Below are positions 16,992 to 26,652 of a DNA stretch of 64,000 nt, piece after piece (within the stretch, counting starts at the first letter, position 1; each line of letters starts with the position of its first letter). Origin of the DNA: Flavobacterium sp. J27 (GTDB lineage: Bacteria; Bacteroidota; Bacteroidia; Flavobacteriales; Flavobacteriaceae); contig NZ_PJQW01000008.1 of the NCBI RefSeq assembly GCF_004303025.1, positions 62,001 through 126,000 on the forward strand, given 5' to 3'. The notes under the pieces were generated by a model, which did not search any database, was not told the DNA's origin, and saw nothing but the letters and a program-made list of their open reading frames with translations. The position numbers and the translations under genes are program-made.

Positions 16992-16999
16992 CAAAAGTA
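16992..16999 (-). promoter_or_regulatory. -7 box of ccsBA
   Basis: Reverse-strand TACTTTTG fits TAnnTTTG. It overlaps an in-frame TTG and so supports the downstream ATG at 16964 as the start. Confidence 0.55.
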
Positions 17000-17061
17000 C
17001 TTAAAAACTAAAACTTTATTGCAATGTTTAACAAGTCTTTGTTAACTTTTAAGAATTAATT

Positions 17062-17787
17062 TTAGTAGAGCATTTTAATTTCTTTAATATCAAATTCTTG
17101 AACAGTGTCGTCTTCTAATAAGACCATTAATTGACCATTTTTAGAAACGCCTTTGATGATGCCCATAAATTTTCTTTTTTTTATGCTTTCAAAAGCAGTT
17201 GGTATTCCCATTTTAAAAAGATGATTATGGTATAACTGCCATAATAATTCGGGCTTATTGATTTTTTCATACCATTTTTCAAATGCGCCTATAATGGCGA
17301 CTAAAAGAATATCTTTATCAAATGGTATATTTTTTAATAAAGCTAAAGAGGAAGCTTGTGGTAAATTTTCAAAGTGTTCTTGATTAACATTTAGTCCAAC
17401 ACCTACAATAGAAGTAAAAGAACCGTCAGCTTTAAGAGTGTTTTCAACTAATATTCCACAAATCTTTTTGTTTTCTGACAAAATGTCGTTTGGCCATTTT
17501 ATGTACACATTTGATAAATTGTTTTTCTGTAAAACGTCAACCAAAGCTAAAGAAGTAATAATGTTAATTAAATAAACTTGTTCAAAAGGGATATTTTTAT
17601 GGTTGATGAAAATGCTGAATGTCAGGTTTTTACCGTCTTCTGAGGTCCATGTTGCTCCTCGCTGACCTTTGCCCTTTAATTGGTTTTCAGTAACTACTAC
17701 AGTAAAATTCTCTAGGTTTTGTGATACTGACAAATCTTTTAAAAAGATATTTGTAGAATCTATGGCATTGAGTTTGATAATATTCAT
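17062..17787 (-). CDS. birA: Biotin-[acetyl-CoA-carboxylase] ligase
   Basis: The 241-residue enzyme makes biotinyl-AMP and transfers biotin to the carboxyl carrier protein. The biotin/ATP loop KGKGQRGATWTS lies near residues 37-49, with YIKWPNDI and KICGILVEN as further BirA catalytic motifs. There is no N-terminal HTH, so it is a monofunctional ligase and not a biotin repressor. It is transcribed alone, back to back with rsfS. Confidence 0.92.
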   Translation of the reverse strand: MNIIKLNAIDSTNIFLKDLSVSQNLENFTVVVTENQLKGKGQRGATWTSEDGKNLTFSIFINHKNIPFEQVYLINIITSLALVDVLQKNNLSNVYIKWPNDILSENKKICGILVENTLKADGSFTSIVGVGLNVNQEHFENLPQASSLALLKNIPFDKDILLVAIIGAFEKWYEKINKPELLWQLYHNHLFKMGIPTAFESIKKRKFMGIIKGVSKNGQLMVLLEDDTVQEFDIKEIKMLY

Positions 17788-17854
17788 TTACAAAAAAATG
17801 TAAAGTTTTAATTTTAATCTTGTGTTAAGGTTCAAAAATAAACACAAAAAATGG

Positions 17855-17862
17855 TAACTTTG
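17855..17862 (+). promoter_or_regulatory. -7 box of the rsfS-ftsH operon
   Basis: TAACTTTG fits TAnnTTTG and lies 20 bases before the rsfS ATG. Confidence 0.55.
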
Positions 17863-17882
17863 CATAAACTTATAAAATTTAA

Positions 17883-18251
17883 ATGGCAAAAAATAATAGT
17901 AACGACGATTTAGTAGTAAATATCATTAAAGGAATTGAAGATGTTAAAGGGGCTGATATAGATGTCTTAGATCTTAGAGAAATTGATAACACTGTATGCG
18001 ATTATTTCATTATTTGTAATGGTAACTCAAACACTCAAGTAGTTGCAATCGCAAATTCCATTCAAAAAGTAGTTTCTAAAGAACTGAAAGAAAAACCGTG
18101 GCATGTAGAAGGTTTAGAAAATGGGGAATGGGTTTTAATGGATTTTGTAAACGTTGTTGTTCATGTTTTTCAAACACATATTAGAGAATATTATAACATC
18201 GAAAGCCTTTGGGGTGATGCCAAAATAACTTCAATTGAAAGTAAATATTAA
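17883..18251 (+). CDS. rsfS: Ribosomal silencing factor RsfS
   Basis: The 122-residue protein binds L14 on the large ribosomal subunit and blocks joining of subunits in poor nutrient conditions. CDYFIICNGNSNTQV and the GEWVLMDFVNVVVHVF segment are the family core. It is followed by ftsH after eight bases, an association frequent in Bacteroidetes, so the two are likely one operon. Confidence 0.94.
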   Translation: MAKNNSNDDLVVNIIKGIEDVKGADIDVLDLREIDNTVCDYFIICNGNSNTQVVAIANSIQKVVSKELKEKPWHVEGLENGEWVLMDFVNVVVHVFQTHIREYYNIESLWGDAKITSIESKY

Positions 18252-18259
18252 AAAAAATT

Positions 18260-20179
18260 ATGTCTGAAAATAAAAACCCAAAAGTAAAGTTTAATCCGTG
18301 GTTAATTTACGGTCTTGTTCTTGGTTTATTCTTGATTTTAAGTTTATCTAATAGTAATGGATTAGATTTAAGTAATCCAAAACCGACGACCTTATCTAAA
18401 TTTTATGATTTTCTTGAAGCAAATCAAGTGGATAAAGTCATTTTTAGTAATACTAAAGCACAAGTCTTTTTAAAGAAAGAAGCATTAGGTGATAAAGAAC
18501 ATGAAAAAGCGAAGAATGATATTTTAGGTAAATTAGACCCTAAAGGGCCACATTATTATTTTGAAATAGGAAATTCTGAGTTATTTCAAAAAGAATTGAT
18601 TGAAGCGAAGAAAAAAGGACTTATTAATGATTATGCAAAAGAGCCTGAAGGAATTTGGGGAGATGTTTTATCATTGCTATTACCCTTCCTTTTATTAGCA
18701 GCCCTTTGGATATTCATGATGAGAAGAATGTCTGGTGGAGGAACAGGCGGAGGTGGTCAAATTTTTAGTATTGGAAAATCAAAAGCTAAATTATTTGACG
18801 AAAAAAACGACGTTAAAGTTACATTTGAAAATGTTGCAGGATTAGAAGGTGCTAAGGAGGAAATTGAAGAAATAGTTGAATTCTTAAAAAACCCTGAAAA
18901 ATATACTTCAATAGGAGGTAAGATTCCAAAAGGAGCCTTGTTAGTTGGGCCTCCAGGAACGGGTAAAACATTATTAGCTAAAGCAGTAGCTGGAGAAGCG
19001 AAAGTGCCTTTCTTTTCATTGTCTGGTTCTGATTTTGTGGAAATGTTTGTAGGTGTTGGGGCATCACGTGTTAGAGACTTGTTTAAGCAAGCAAAGGAAA
19101 AATCTCCTGCTATCATTTTTATAGACGAGATTGATGCAGTCGGAAGAGCTAGAGGTAAAAATAATATGTCTGGTTCAAATGATGAAAGAGAAAATACATT
19201 AAATCAATTATTAACAGAAATGGATGGTTTTGGTACAAATACAAATGTAATTGTATTAGCAGCAACTAATAGAGCAGATGTATTAGACAAAGCATTAATG
19301 AGAGCAGGACGTTTTGATAGACAAATTTATGTAGATTTGCCAGACATTAGAGAACGTAAAGAAATTTTTGAAGTACACTTAAAACCGATAAAAAAATCTG
19401 AAGCTTTAGATACAGAGTTTTTAGCAAAACAAACACCTGGTTTTTCAGGAGCTGATATAGCAAATGTTTGTAATGAAGCAGCCTTGATTGCGGCAAGAAA
19501 AAATAAAAAAGCAGTAGATAAACAAGATTTCTTAGATGCTGTAGATCGAATTGTAGGTGGTTTAGAGAAGAAAAATAAAATAGTAACACCTGAAGAAAAA
19601 AGAGCTATTGCTATACATGAAGCTGGCCATGCAACTGTGAGTTGGATGTTAGAGCATGCCGCGCCATTAGTAAAAGTTACTATTGTACCTCGTGGTCAAA
19701 GTTTAGGAGCAGCGTGGTATTTACCTGAAGAAAGATTAATCGTTCGACCGGAACAAATGCTAGATGAAATGTGTGCCACTATGGGAGGAAGAGCAGCTGA
19801 GAAAGTAATTTTTGATAAAATTTCTACAGGAGCATTAAGCGATTTAGAAAAAGTAACTAAACAAGCGCGCGCTATGGTTACCATTTACGGTTTAAATGAC
19901 AAGTTAGGGAATATTACTTACTATGATTCTTCGGGTCAAAGTGAGTATAATTTTTCAAAACCATATTCTGAAGAAACCGCTAAAGTCATAGATGATGAAA
20001 TTTCATTATTAATAGAAACACAATATAAAAGAGCTATTCTTTTATTAGAAGAAAATAAAGATAAATTAATTCAGTTAGCTGATATTTTAATTGAAAAAGA
20101 AGTTATTTTTAAAGATGATTTAGAAGCAATTTTTGGAAATAGACCACATGAAAGAACAATGGAAATTCCTGCTGAATAA
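18260..20179 (+). CDS. ftsH: ATP-dependent zinc metalloprotease FtsH
   Basis: This membrane AAA+ protease removes misassembled membrane proteins and short-lived regulators. The 639-residue chain has membrane segments near residues 13-30 and 134-153, Walker A GPPGTGKT near 229-236, Walker [12 protein letters not shown], and the zinc site HEAGH at 453-457. It is full length. It lies just after rsfS, and a terminator follows before the lipid genes, which have their own promoter box. Confidence 0.97.
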   Translation: MSENKNPKVKFNPWLIYGLVLGLFLILSLSNSNGLDLSNPKPTTLSKFYDFLEANQVDKVIFSNTKAQVFLKKEALGDKEHEKAKNDILGKLDPKGPHYYFEIGNSELFQKELIEAKKKGLINDYAKEPEGIWGDVLSLLLPFLLLAALWIFMMRRMSGGGTGGGGQIFSIGKSKAKLFDEKNDVKVTFENVAGLEGAKEEIEEIVEFLKNPEKYTSIGGKIPKGALLVGPPGTGKTLLAKAVAGEAKVPFFSLSGSDFVEMFVGVGASRVRDLFKQAKEKSPAIIFIDEIDAVGRARGKNNMSGSNDERENTLNQLLTEMDGFGTNTNVIVLAATNRADVLDKALMRAGRFDRQIYVDLPDIRERKEIFEVHLKPIKKSEALDTEFLAKQTPGFSGADIANVCNEAALIAARKNKKAVDKQDFLDAVDRIVGGLEKKNKIVTPEEKRAIAIHEAGHATVSWMLEHAAPLVKVTIVPRGQSLGAAWYLPEERLIVRPEQMLDEMCATMGGRAAEKVIFDKISTGALSDLEKVTKQARAMVTIYGLNDKLGNITYYDSSGQSEYNFSKPYSEETAKVIDDEISLLIETQYKRAILLLEENKDKLIQLADILIEKEVIFKDDLEAIFGNRPHERTMEIPAE

Positions 20180-20209
20180 GATGTTATAAAAAATAGAATT
20201 ATCAATTTT

Positions 20210-20252
20210 AAAAAAACTTAGTTCATTATCCTTAAAGAACTAAGTTTTTTTT
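20210..20252 (+). terminator. Terminator after ftsH
   Basis: AAAAAACTTAGTTC and GAACTAAGTTTTTT form a stem with a T-run. The next promoter box begins immediately after it. Confidence 0.8.
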
Positions 20253-20260
20253 TATCTTTG
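20253..20260 (+). promoter_or_regulatory. -7 box of the LUD-cdsA-psd operon
   Basis: TATCTTTG fits TAnnTTTG; the first gene starts 35 bases downstream. Confidence 0.55.
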
Positions 20261-20294
20261 GTTCGCGCAACCACAATATACCTACTAAAAATAC

Positions 20295-20897
20295 ATGAGT
20301 CTTTTTAGAAAAATTTTTGGGAACTCTGGCAATGCAAAGAGCAATAGAGATGAAGAGAAAAGTCCATATGCACCAGAAGTAAAATTACCCATAGATGAAA
20401 TGTTTACTCACCATTTTAAGAAAAATGGTGGCAAGTTCTTGTATTGTGAAAACTTAAATGAAGTTTCTGAGAATTTTATTAATATTTTGGAAGAAAATGA
20501 TTGGTTTGAGAATGAAGTAATTTGTTATGAACCCCAATTATTTCATTTGTTAGACGAAAATAAATTAACCTATCAAAATAACTCTAAAGAAGCTAAGTTT
20601 TACTTTTCTACCTGTGAAAATTTAATTGCAGATGAAGGTTCTGTCCTTTTTTCATCAAATCAATTAAAACATTTCAGACCCGCAGATTTACCTACTAACA
20701 TGGTGGTTTTGGCCACAACTAGTCAATTAGTGGCTAACAAAAGTGAAGGACTACGTCATATTAAGAATAAATATGATAAAGAATATCCAACAAATATTAC
20801 TACAATAAAATACTTCGAAAAAGTAAAAGAAGAAGACTTTTTGCACTACGGAAGTAGTCATAAAAACTTATACTTGCTTTTATTAGAAGATCTTTAA
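20295..20897 (+). CDS. LUD (LutC-like) domain protein
   Basis: The 200-residue protein resembles the LUD domain of lactate-utilisation proteins: a nucleotide-like fold with TCENLIADEGSVLFSS and DLPTNMVVLATTSQLV in its second half. No LutA/LutB neighbours are present, so a role in lactate oxidation is doubtful. It directly precedes cdsA with one base between, which suggests a role linked to the envelope lipid operon. The substrate is unknown. Confidence 0.75.
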   Translation: MSLFRKIFGNSGNAKSNRDEEKSPYAPEVKLPIDEMFTHHFKKNGGKFLYCENLNEVSENFINILEENDWFENEVICYEPQLFHLLDENKLTYQNNSKEAKFYFSTCENLIADEGSVLFSSNQLKHFRPADLPTNMVVLATTSQLVANKSEGLRHIKNKYDKEYPTNITTIKYFEKVKEEDFLHYGSSHKNLYLLLLEDL

Positions 20898-20898
20898 T

Positions 20899-21711
20899 AT
20901 GAATGAAACATTAAAGAGAGCTATTTCAGGTGCTGTTTATATTATTTTATTATTAAGCTGCATTATGTATTCTAAAGGGAGTTTAGCCATTCTCTTTGGT
21001 ATATTTTTAATTTTAGGCGTTTATGAGTTTTGTAAATTAGCCTCAATCAATGTTTATATAGCTATTCCAGTTGCCAGTTTAATGTACTTTTTCCTATGGG
21101 ATAAAATACAAATAAGTATTCAGTTATGGACTATTTTAAGTGTTTTTTCAATACTTATAGCTATAAAATTATTACTGTATTTGTTTAACCCTAAAAAGAC
21201 AAAATTTAAAATTATGACGCGTTATATTTTGTTGTTAGGATATGTTGTCGTACCTTTTATATTAACAAATTACATCTCTATTGGAAAGGGAAATAGATAT
21301 AATGAAAAAATTCTAATTACTATTTTTATTTGTATATGGACCAATGATACTTTTGCATATTTAGTAGGTAAGAATTTTGGTAAAAGAAAATTATTTCCAA
21401 GTGTTTCTCCTAAAAAAACAATTGAAGGTTTTATAGGAGGGATAGTATTTACAATTATTTGTAGTATCCTATTATCTAAATATTATATTGAAACAAAAAA
21501 TGTATACATTTGGATTGTAATAGCTATCATAATTAGTATTTTCAGTACACTAGGAGATTTAATAGAATCTAAATTAAAAAGAGTAGCAGAAATTAAAGAT
21601 TCTGGAAATATTATGCCTGGACATGGAGGTATTTTAGATCGCTTAGATAGTATTATATTTGTAGTGCCGTTTATTAATTTGTTTTATTTAATTTTATATT
21701 ATGTTTCATAA
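20899..21711 (+). CDS. cdsA: Phosphatidate cytidylyltransferase
   Basis: The 270-residue integral membrane enzyme makes CDP-diacylglycerol from phosphatidic acid and CTP. It has about seven membrane segments and the C-terminal signature GDLIESKLKR...KDSGNIMPGHGGILDRLDS, with the preceding SPKKTIEGFIGG motif. It overlaps psd by 11 bases and is co-transcribed with it. Together they commit phosphatidic acid toward phosphatidylethanolamine; a PssA gene is not in the window. Confidence 0.95.
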   Translation: MNETLKRAISGAVYIILLLSCIMYSKGSLAILFGIFLILGVYEFCKLASINVYIAIPVASLMYFFLWDKIQISIQLWTILSVFSILIAIKLLLYLFNPKKTKFKIMTRYILLLGYVVVPFILTNYISIGKGNRYNEKILITIFICIWTNDTFAYLVGKNFGKRKLFPSVSPKKTIEGFIGGIVFTIICSILLSKYYIETKNVYIWIVIAIIISIFSTLGDLIESKLKRVAEIKDSGNIMPGHGGILDRLDSIIFVVPFINLFYLILYYVS

Positions 21712-22348
21712 AGAAGGAGCCAAAATTATTTTAATAACACTAATTTTAGTAGTAGCTGTTATTTTTGCATCAGATTATATTACAATCCAATGGTTACGAA
21801 TTGGTGTAATTGTACTTGCATTAGTGTTTTTAGTATTAATTCTTCAGTTTTTTAGAAATCCTAAAAGAGAAACTGATAATAGCGATAATCATATTTTAGC
21901 ACCAGTTGATGGTAAAGTAGTAGTTATTGAAGAAGTATATGAACCAGAATACTTCAAAGACAAACGATTAATGGTTTCTATTTTTATGTCGCCTATTAAT
22001 GTACATGTTACTCGCTATCCTGTTAATGGAGTAGTAAAATATAGTAAATATCATCCAGGGAAATATTTAGTAGCTTGGCATCCAAAAGCTAGTGAAGAAA
22101 ATGAACGCACAACAGTTGTAATTAATAATAGAGTGTATGGCGAAGTAATGTATAGACAAATTGCAGGAGCTTTGGCGCGTAGAATTATTAATTATGCCAA
22201 AGAAGGAATGCGAGCAGTTCAAGGAAAAGATGCAGGGTTTATCAAATTTGGTTCTAGAGTGGATATTTATTTGCCTCTAGGAACAGAAGTTAACGTAAAA
22301 TTAGGCGAGAAAGCAATAGGTGCTAAAACAGTTATTTGTAAAAAATAA
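21701..22348 (+). CDS. psd: Phosphatidylserine decarboxylase, short (archaeal-type) proenzyme
   Basis: It converts phosphatidylserine to phosphatidylethanolamine using a pyruvoyl group made by self-cleavage. The 215-residue chain has membrane segments near residues 7-47, VHVTRYPVNG as substrate-side motif and the cleavage site F-G184-S185 in KFGSRVD, where the serine becomes the pyruvoyl group. The short length and GS in place of LGST fit the Psd subgroup common in Bacteroidetes. It overlaps cdsA, and its stop overlaps the next start. Confidence 0.93.
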   Translation: MFHKEGAKIILITLILVVAVIFASDYITIQWLRIGVIVLALVFLVLILQFFRNPKRETDNSDNHILAPVDGKVVVIEEVYEPEYFKDKRLMVSIFMSPINVHVTRYPVNGVVKYSKYHPGKYLVAWHPKASEENERTTVVINNRVYGEVMYRQIAGALARRIINYAKEGMRAVQGKDAGFIKFGSRVDIYLPLGTEVNVKLGEKAIGAKTVICKK

Positions 22349-22626
22349 TGAGTGAGAAAGATTTAGATACTTTATTTGATGAGGCTTTTAATAATGCTCA
22401 ATTAATCCCTCAAGAATCTGTACCACAAAATGTACAACTCGTTTTGTATGGGTTATATAAACAAGCAACAAGTGGTACTTCAAACATACAAGTTCAAAAT
22501 CCTCAAGACTTAATAAATGCATTTAAGTTAAACGCTTGGATTCAGGTAAAACATCTTACTATAGAAGAAGCAAAACAAAATTATATTGATATTATAAACG
22601 AATTGATGCGAGAACGTAATCTATGA
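22348..22626 (+). CDS. Acyl-CoA-binding protein
   Basis: This 92-residue four-helix protein is expected to bind long-chain acyl-CoA. VQLVLYGLYKQATSG (helix 2) and the AWIQVKHLTIEEAKQNYIDII segment are the ACBP signature. ACBP is mainly eukaryotic and is found in only some bacterial lineages, though it is known from Bacteroidetes. Its start overlaps the psd stop by one base and its stop overlaps the next gene by four, so it belongs to the phospholipid operon. Confidence 0.9.
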   Translation: MSEKDLDTLFDEAFNNAQLIPQESVPQNVQLVLYGLYKQATSGTSNIQVQNPQDLINAFKLNAWIQVKHLTIEEAKQNYIDIINELMRERNL

Positions 22627-23396
22627 TAAAACAGTACTCTTTTTCTATTCTTTTACTATTATTTATTTCGTGCAAAGAAAAAACAGATTTGGTCGAAGTA
22701 ACACTTCCTGAACCTGAAAAACAGGTAGCAAATCAATTTGGTAGCCCGCTTGATGTAAAAGCATCAGGTAAACCGTTTGAACTAATCTCTTTAAACTTTA
22801 ATTATGATGCGCTAAAACCTGTATTGGAGGGTAATACAATGGAATTGCATTATGCCAAACATTATTTAGGGTATACCAATGCTTTAAATAAAGAACTCAT
22901 TAATAAAAAAGAATGGGAAGCCAAAACAATTGAAGAAATTCTAGCTAAAGTTTCTGATAATGATATTACATTAAAAAACAATGCAGGAGGTTATTATAAT
23001 CATTCTCTTTTCTTTGAAATTTTAGAACCTAAAGGCGCAAAAATGCCAAAAGGAGATTTGTTAGAAGCAATAAATAAGAATTTTGTCTCTTTTTCAGCGT
23101 TTAAAAATAAATTTATTACAGAAGGCATGCATCACTTTGGGTCTGGATGGGTCTGGTTAATTCTTACCAAATCAGGCGAATTAAAAGTGGTAACTACATC
23201 AAATCAAGACAACCCTTTACTGTTTGATGCAAAAAATAAAGGAATTCCAATATTGGGAATTGATTTATGGGAACATGCCTATTATTTGGATTACCAAAAT
23301 AGGAAAAAAGAATATTTAGAAAATATTTTTGATATTATAAATTGGTCCGTAGTTGCTAAAAAATACGATAACTTATTGCTTTCGAATCTACAGTAG
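22623..23396 (+). CDS. Superoxide dismutase (Fe/Mn), exported lipoprotein
   Basis: The 257-residue protein dismutates superoxide. Metal ligands can be placed at H76 (ELHYAKHY), H127 (YYNHSLFF), D214 and H218 (DLWEHAYY). Unlike ordinary SodA/SodB it begins with a lipoprotein signal (LLLFISC, Cys17) and a 35-residue linker, so it should act outside the cytoplasm, anchored to a membrane. Its start overlaps the ACBP stop (ATGA). Fe versus Mn preference is not decided here. Confidence 0.92.
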   Translation: MIKQYSFSILLLLFISCKEKTDLVEVTLPEPEKQVANQFGSPLDVKASGKPFELISLNFNYDALKPVLEGNTMELHYAKHYLGYTNALNKELINKKEWEAKTIEEILAKVSDNDITLKNNAGGYYNHSLFFEILEPKGAKMPKGDLLEAINKNFVSFSAFKNKFITEGMHHFGSGWVWLILTKSGELKVVTTSNQDNPLLFDAKNKGIPILGIDLWEHAYYLDYQNRKKEYLENIFDIINWSVVAKKYDNLLLSNLQ

Positions 23397-23409
23397 CAGA
23401 TTTTTTTGA

Positions 23410-23985
23410 ATGGAAGAATTACTAGATGAAATAATAAAATGTAAACATTGCAAAGACTTTTTACCGTTAGCACCTAATCCAGTTATTAGAGCAAGTGAAA
23501 CTGCAAAAATTCTAATTGTAGGACAAGCACCAGGAATTAAAGTACATCAAACTGGAATTCCTTGGAATGATCCTAGCGGAAATCAACTCAGGAAATGGCT
23601 TAATATTTCTAATGAGGTATTCTACGACACTTCAAAAATTGCTATTGTTCCTATGGGATTTTGTTATCCTGGAAAATCAAAAACTGGAGATTTGCCTCCT
23701 AGAGAGGAATGTGCGCCTCTTTGGCATAAAAAATTACTTAACCAAATGCCAAATATAGAATTAACACTGCTTATAGGCCAATTTGCTCAAAAATATTATT
23801 TAAAAGAAAAATGTAAAAAACAACTAACTCAAACAGTTGGTTCTTTTGAAGAATATTTACCAAAATACTTTCCATTACCACATCCTTCGCCAAGAAATCG
23901 ATTTTGGATACAAAAAAATCAATGGTATGAAAAGAATATAATACCTATTCTTCAAGAAAAAGTTAGTGAAATACTTTTAAAATAA
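23410..23985 (+). CDS. Uracil-DNA glycosylase superfamily protein
   Basis: The 191-residue protein has GQAPGIKVHQTGIPWNDPSG (motif 1 region) and the late HPSPRN loop of the UDG superfamily (motif 2). It is related to family 4/5-like members, but the N-terminal cysteines (KCKHC) are fewer than the four of the iron-sulfur forms. Glycosylase activity is likely but not certain, since some members of this branch are uncharacterised. It is separated from the SOD gene by 13 bases and ends at a terminator. Confidence 0.82.
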   Translation: MEELLDEIIKCKHCKDFLPLAPNPVIRASETAKILIVGQAPGIKVHQTGIPWNDPSGNQLRKWLNISNEVFYDTSKIAIVPMGFCYPGKSKTGDLPPREECAPLWHKKLLNQMPNIELTLLIGQFAQKYYLKEKCKKQLTQTVGSFEEYLPKYFPLPHPSPRNRFWIQKNQWYEKNIIPILQEKVSEILLK

Positions 23986-24016
23986 AAAGCCCAATCTATT
24001 GATTGGACTTTTTTAG
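23984..24016. terminator. Bidirectional terminator
   Basis: AAAAAGCCCAATC and GATTGGACTTTTTT form a hairpin with one mismatch between convergent genes. Confidence 0.75.
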
Positions 24017-24034
24017 TATAAATTGAGAATTATT

Positions 24035-25279
24035 TTATTTTTCAAAATCTTTTAAAGTGTTGATTATGATTCCAACACAATCTAACAATTGATATTCAGT
24101 CATTACTAATGGCGGAGCAAAACGAATAATGTTGCCATGTGTTGGTTTCGCTAACAAACCATTTTCAGCTAACTTCACACATATGTTCCAAGCTGTTTCG
24201 CTTTCTTCACTATCATTGATAACAATTGCATTCAATAAACCTTTTCCCCTTACTAATGAGCAAATAGAACTAGTAGCAATATATTTGTTTAATTCAGATC
24301 GAAATAATTGTCCTAACGCTTCAGCATTTGAAGCTAGGTTTTCTTCTTTAATAACTTCCAATGCTGCAATGGCTACAGCCGCAGCTATTGGATTTCCTCC
24401 AAAAGTAGAACCATGCTGACCAGGTTTAATTACATTCATGATGTTGTCATTTGCTAATACTGCAGACACAGGGTATACACCTCCTGATAAAGCTTTCCCA
24501 AGGATTAAAATGTCTGGTTGTATATTTTCATGCTGTACGGCTAATAACTGACCAGTTCTTGCAACTCCAGTTTGTACTTCATCCGCAATAAATAAAACAT
24601 TATTTGTTTCACATAATGCTTTAGCCTTAGTTAAATAACCTTCATCAGGAACAAAAACACCGGCTTCCCCTTGTATAGGTTCTACTAAGAAACCAGCAAT
24701 ATTTTTTGAAGAAGTAATCACTTTTTCTAATGCATCAATATCGTTGTAGGCTATTTTGATAAAACCAGCGGTATAAGGGCCAAAGTTTTTGCGAGCATTT
24801 TCATCATTAGAAAACGAAATAATTGTTGTAGTTCTTCCATGAAAATTATTTTCACAAACAATAATTTGTGCTTCGTTTTCAGCAATTCCTTTCTTTTCAT
24901 ATGCCCACTTTCTACAGATTTTTAATGCTGTTTCAACAGCTTCAGCACCCGTATTCATAGGTAACACTTTGTCAAAGCCAAAATATTCGGTAATGTATTT
25001 TTCGTAAAGACCTAATTTGTCATTGTAAAAGGCTCTAGACGTTAACGTTAATGTTTGCGCTTGTTGTGTCATTGCATCTATTATCTTTGGATGGCAATGC
25101 CCTTGATTTACTGCTGAGTATGCTGACAAGAAATCATAATACTTTTTTCCTTCAACATCCCAAACAAATACTCCTTTTCCTTTACTTAATACCACAGGTA
25201 GTGGATGATAGTTGTGTGCACCAAATTTGTCCTCTAATGCAATAGCTTCTGCCGAGCTCATTTTTTGTAAAACTGACAT
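24035..25279 (-). CDS. rocD: Ornithine-oxo-acid transaminase
   Basis: This class III PLP aminotransferase turns ornithine and 2-oxoglutarate into glutamate semialdehyde and glutamate. The 414-residue length, NYHPLPVV near the start, [21 protein letters not shown] (D233) and the PLP lysine K262 in [10 protein letters not shown] are typical of RocD. It is transcribed alone, so it is likely to have its own regulation in arginine or proline metabolism. Confidence 0.93.
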   Translation of the reverse strand: MSVLQKMSSAEAIALEDKFGAHNYHPLPVVLSKGKGVFVWDVEGKKYYDFLSAYSAVNQGHCHPKIIDAMTQQAQTLTLTSRAFYNDKLGLYEKYITEYFGFDKVLPMNTGAEAVETALKICRKWAYEKKGIAENEAQIIVCENNFHGRTTTIISFSNDENARKNFGPYTAGFIKIAYNDIDALEKVITSSKNIAGFLVEPIQGEAGVFVPDEGYLTKAKALCETNNVLFIADEVQTGVARTGQLLAVQHENIQPDILILGKALSGGVYPVSAVLANDNIMNVIKPGQHGSTFGGNPIAAAVAIAALEVIKEENLASNAEALGQLFRSELNKYIATSSICSLVRGKGLLNAIVINDSEESETAWNICVKLAENGLLAKPTHGNIIRFAPPLVMTEYQLLDCVGIIINTLKDFEK

Positions 25280-25409
25280 GATAAATTTATTAGATTATTT
25301 AATCTTCAATTCCTTCTTAAAAGTGGAGAGAAATCATCCGTATTACAAATGTAAAAAAAATACCCCATTTAGCTTCTTTTTACAATGATTTTACTATTTC
25401 TTGAAATAT

Positions 25410-25446
25410 TACAAACAACCTCTGTTCCAATTAAAGACAGAGGCTG
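25410..25446 (-). terminator. Hairpin downstream of rocD and osmC
   Basis: CCTCTGT and ACAGAGG pair around an 11-base loop after the osmC stop (25471). It is a moderate call because the T-run is poor. Confidence 0.4.
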
Positions 25447-25470
25447 TACTATGATTTGGGATAATTGGGT

Positions 25471-25881
25471 TTATACTAAAGTGGCTGTTGATGTAATTTC
25501 TGTATCCAATAATTTCGATATTGGACAATTTTCTTCCGCTTTTGTGACCAATTCTTGAAATTCTTCATTGGAAATGTCTTTTATTTTTGCTTCTACTGTT
25601 AAATACGATTGAACTATTGTGCCTTCTGTTAGTGTAATATCACATTTGGTTTTAATTTCATCAATTGTAAAGCCTTTTTCTCCAATAAATGCCGATAATT
25701 GCATGGTAAAACACCCAGCATGTGCAGCGGCAACTAATTCTTCTGGATTGGTACCCACACCATCCTCAAAACGAGTTTTAAAAGAATATTGGGTATTGTC
25801 TAAAGTTTTACTTTGTGTTGAAATTGTTCCTTTTCCAGTTTTTACATCTCCGTTCCAAACGGCTGTTGCATTTCTTTTCAT
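25471..25881 (-). CDS. OsmC family peroxiredoxin
   Basis: The 136-residue protein reduces organic hydroperoxides through two cysteines, C57 (AAAHAGCFTM) and C119 (ENCPISKLL), both in conserved context. The N-terminus (ATAVWNGDVKTGKGTI) matches the OsmC subgroup rather than Ohr. It is transcribed alone on the reverse strand. Confidence 0.93.
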   Translation of the reverse strand: MKRNATAVWNGDVKTGKGTISTQSKTLDNTQYSFKTRFEDGVGTNPEELVAAAHAGCFTMQLSAFIGEKGFTIDEIKTKCDITLTEGTIVQSYLTVEAKIKDISNEEFQELVTKAEENCPISKLLDTEITSTATLV

Positions 25882-25996
25882 GTTACTTTTTTTATGTTAT
25901 TCTTTAAAGTTACTTAAAATAAAACGTGAAAAAGAAGGATTAACATTGCTATAAGTAAGATTTAAAAAAGAATTAACTTTTGTATAATATTTAAGC

Positions 25997-26542
25997 CTAT
26001 ATTCCTCCGTATAATTCTAGTAATTTTGTAACCGTGTTCCAATTGCGAATAGTGGCAGTTAGTAGTAATTTTTTTTCAATATATTTTTGATCAAATTTAG
26101 TCTTTCCTGCACCTTTATCATACTTTATAAAAATTTTATTACCATCTATTTGACATTCATCAGGTTTTACCTGACTCATTTTTAGGTCATTCATTGCTTC
26201 TTGTGTAATGGTTTTTGAAAGAAAAGCGACATAGAGTTTCTTGGTGTCAATTTCTTTTTCTTTTAGAAATATATTATTTGAGAAACAATCTTCTAAATCT
26301 TTTTTGTGAATAACAATAACGGGTACCTCATGTCCAAAACATTTAAAAATTTCTTGCTTAATTTGAAAACCTACTGCAGCAGCATTCGTTTCTTCCGATT
26401 TTACAAAGACGTTACCAGATTGAATGTATGTTTGTACATCTTTTAAACCAATGTTTTCCAATGCTTTTTTTAAAGCATCCATTTTAATCATATTGTGGCC
26501 TGAAACATTAATACCTCTTAAAAGCGCTAAATGAATTGTCAT
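25997..26542 (-). CDS. DUF1697 domain protein
   Basis: The 181-residue protein starts ALLRGINVSGHNMIKM and continues LKDVQTYIQSGNVFVKS, the diagnostic DUF1697 opening. The family's function is unknown. It is not clearly in an operon with osmC, which lies about 115 bases downstream. Confidence 0.9.
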   Translation of the reverse strand: MTIHLALLRGINVSGHNMIKMDALKKALENIGLKDVQTYIQSGNVFVKSEETNAAAVGFQIKQEIFKCFGHEVPVIVIHKKDLEDCFSNNIFLKEKEIDTKKLYVAFLSKTITQEAMNDLKMSQVKPDECQIDGNKIFIKYDKGAGKTKFDQKYIEKKLLLTATIRNWNTVTKLLELYGGI

Positions 26543-26652
26543 CTTTTTCTTGTTTATTTTTTATGCAAAAATATATAAATTAAATTTTAATAATTTTTAT
26601 AGAAATAATATAATTTTTGTTAATTTAGTTTATTATTTAAACCCAAATCCTT

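Noticed and set aside
16965..16994. Upstream TTG starts (also at 5401, 37062, 38820, 39235 and 46711, and a GTG at 57052) as true N-termini
   Set aside because: Each adds residues ahead of a normal signal peptide or family N-terminus, and three of them fall inside TAnnTTTG promoter boxes; the following ATG fits better.
19347..19589. Antisense open frames inside ftsH, secA, ABC-F and other long genes
   Set aside because: They lie wholly opposite strongly conserved coding sequence and show no family motif.
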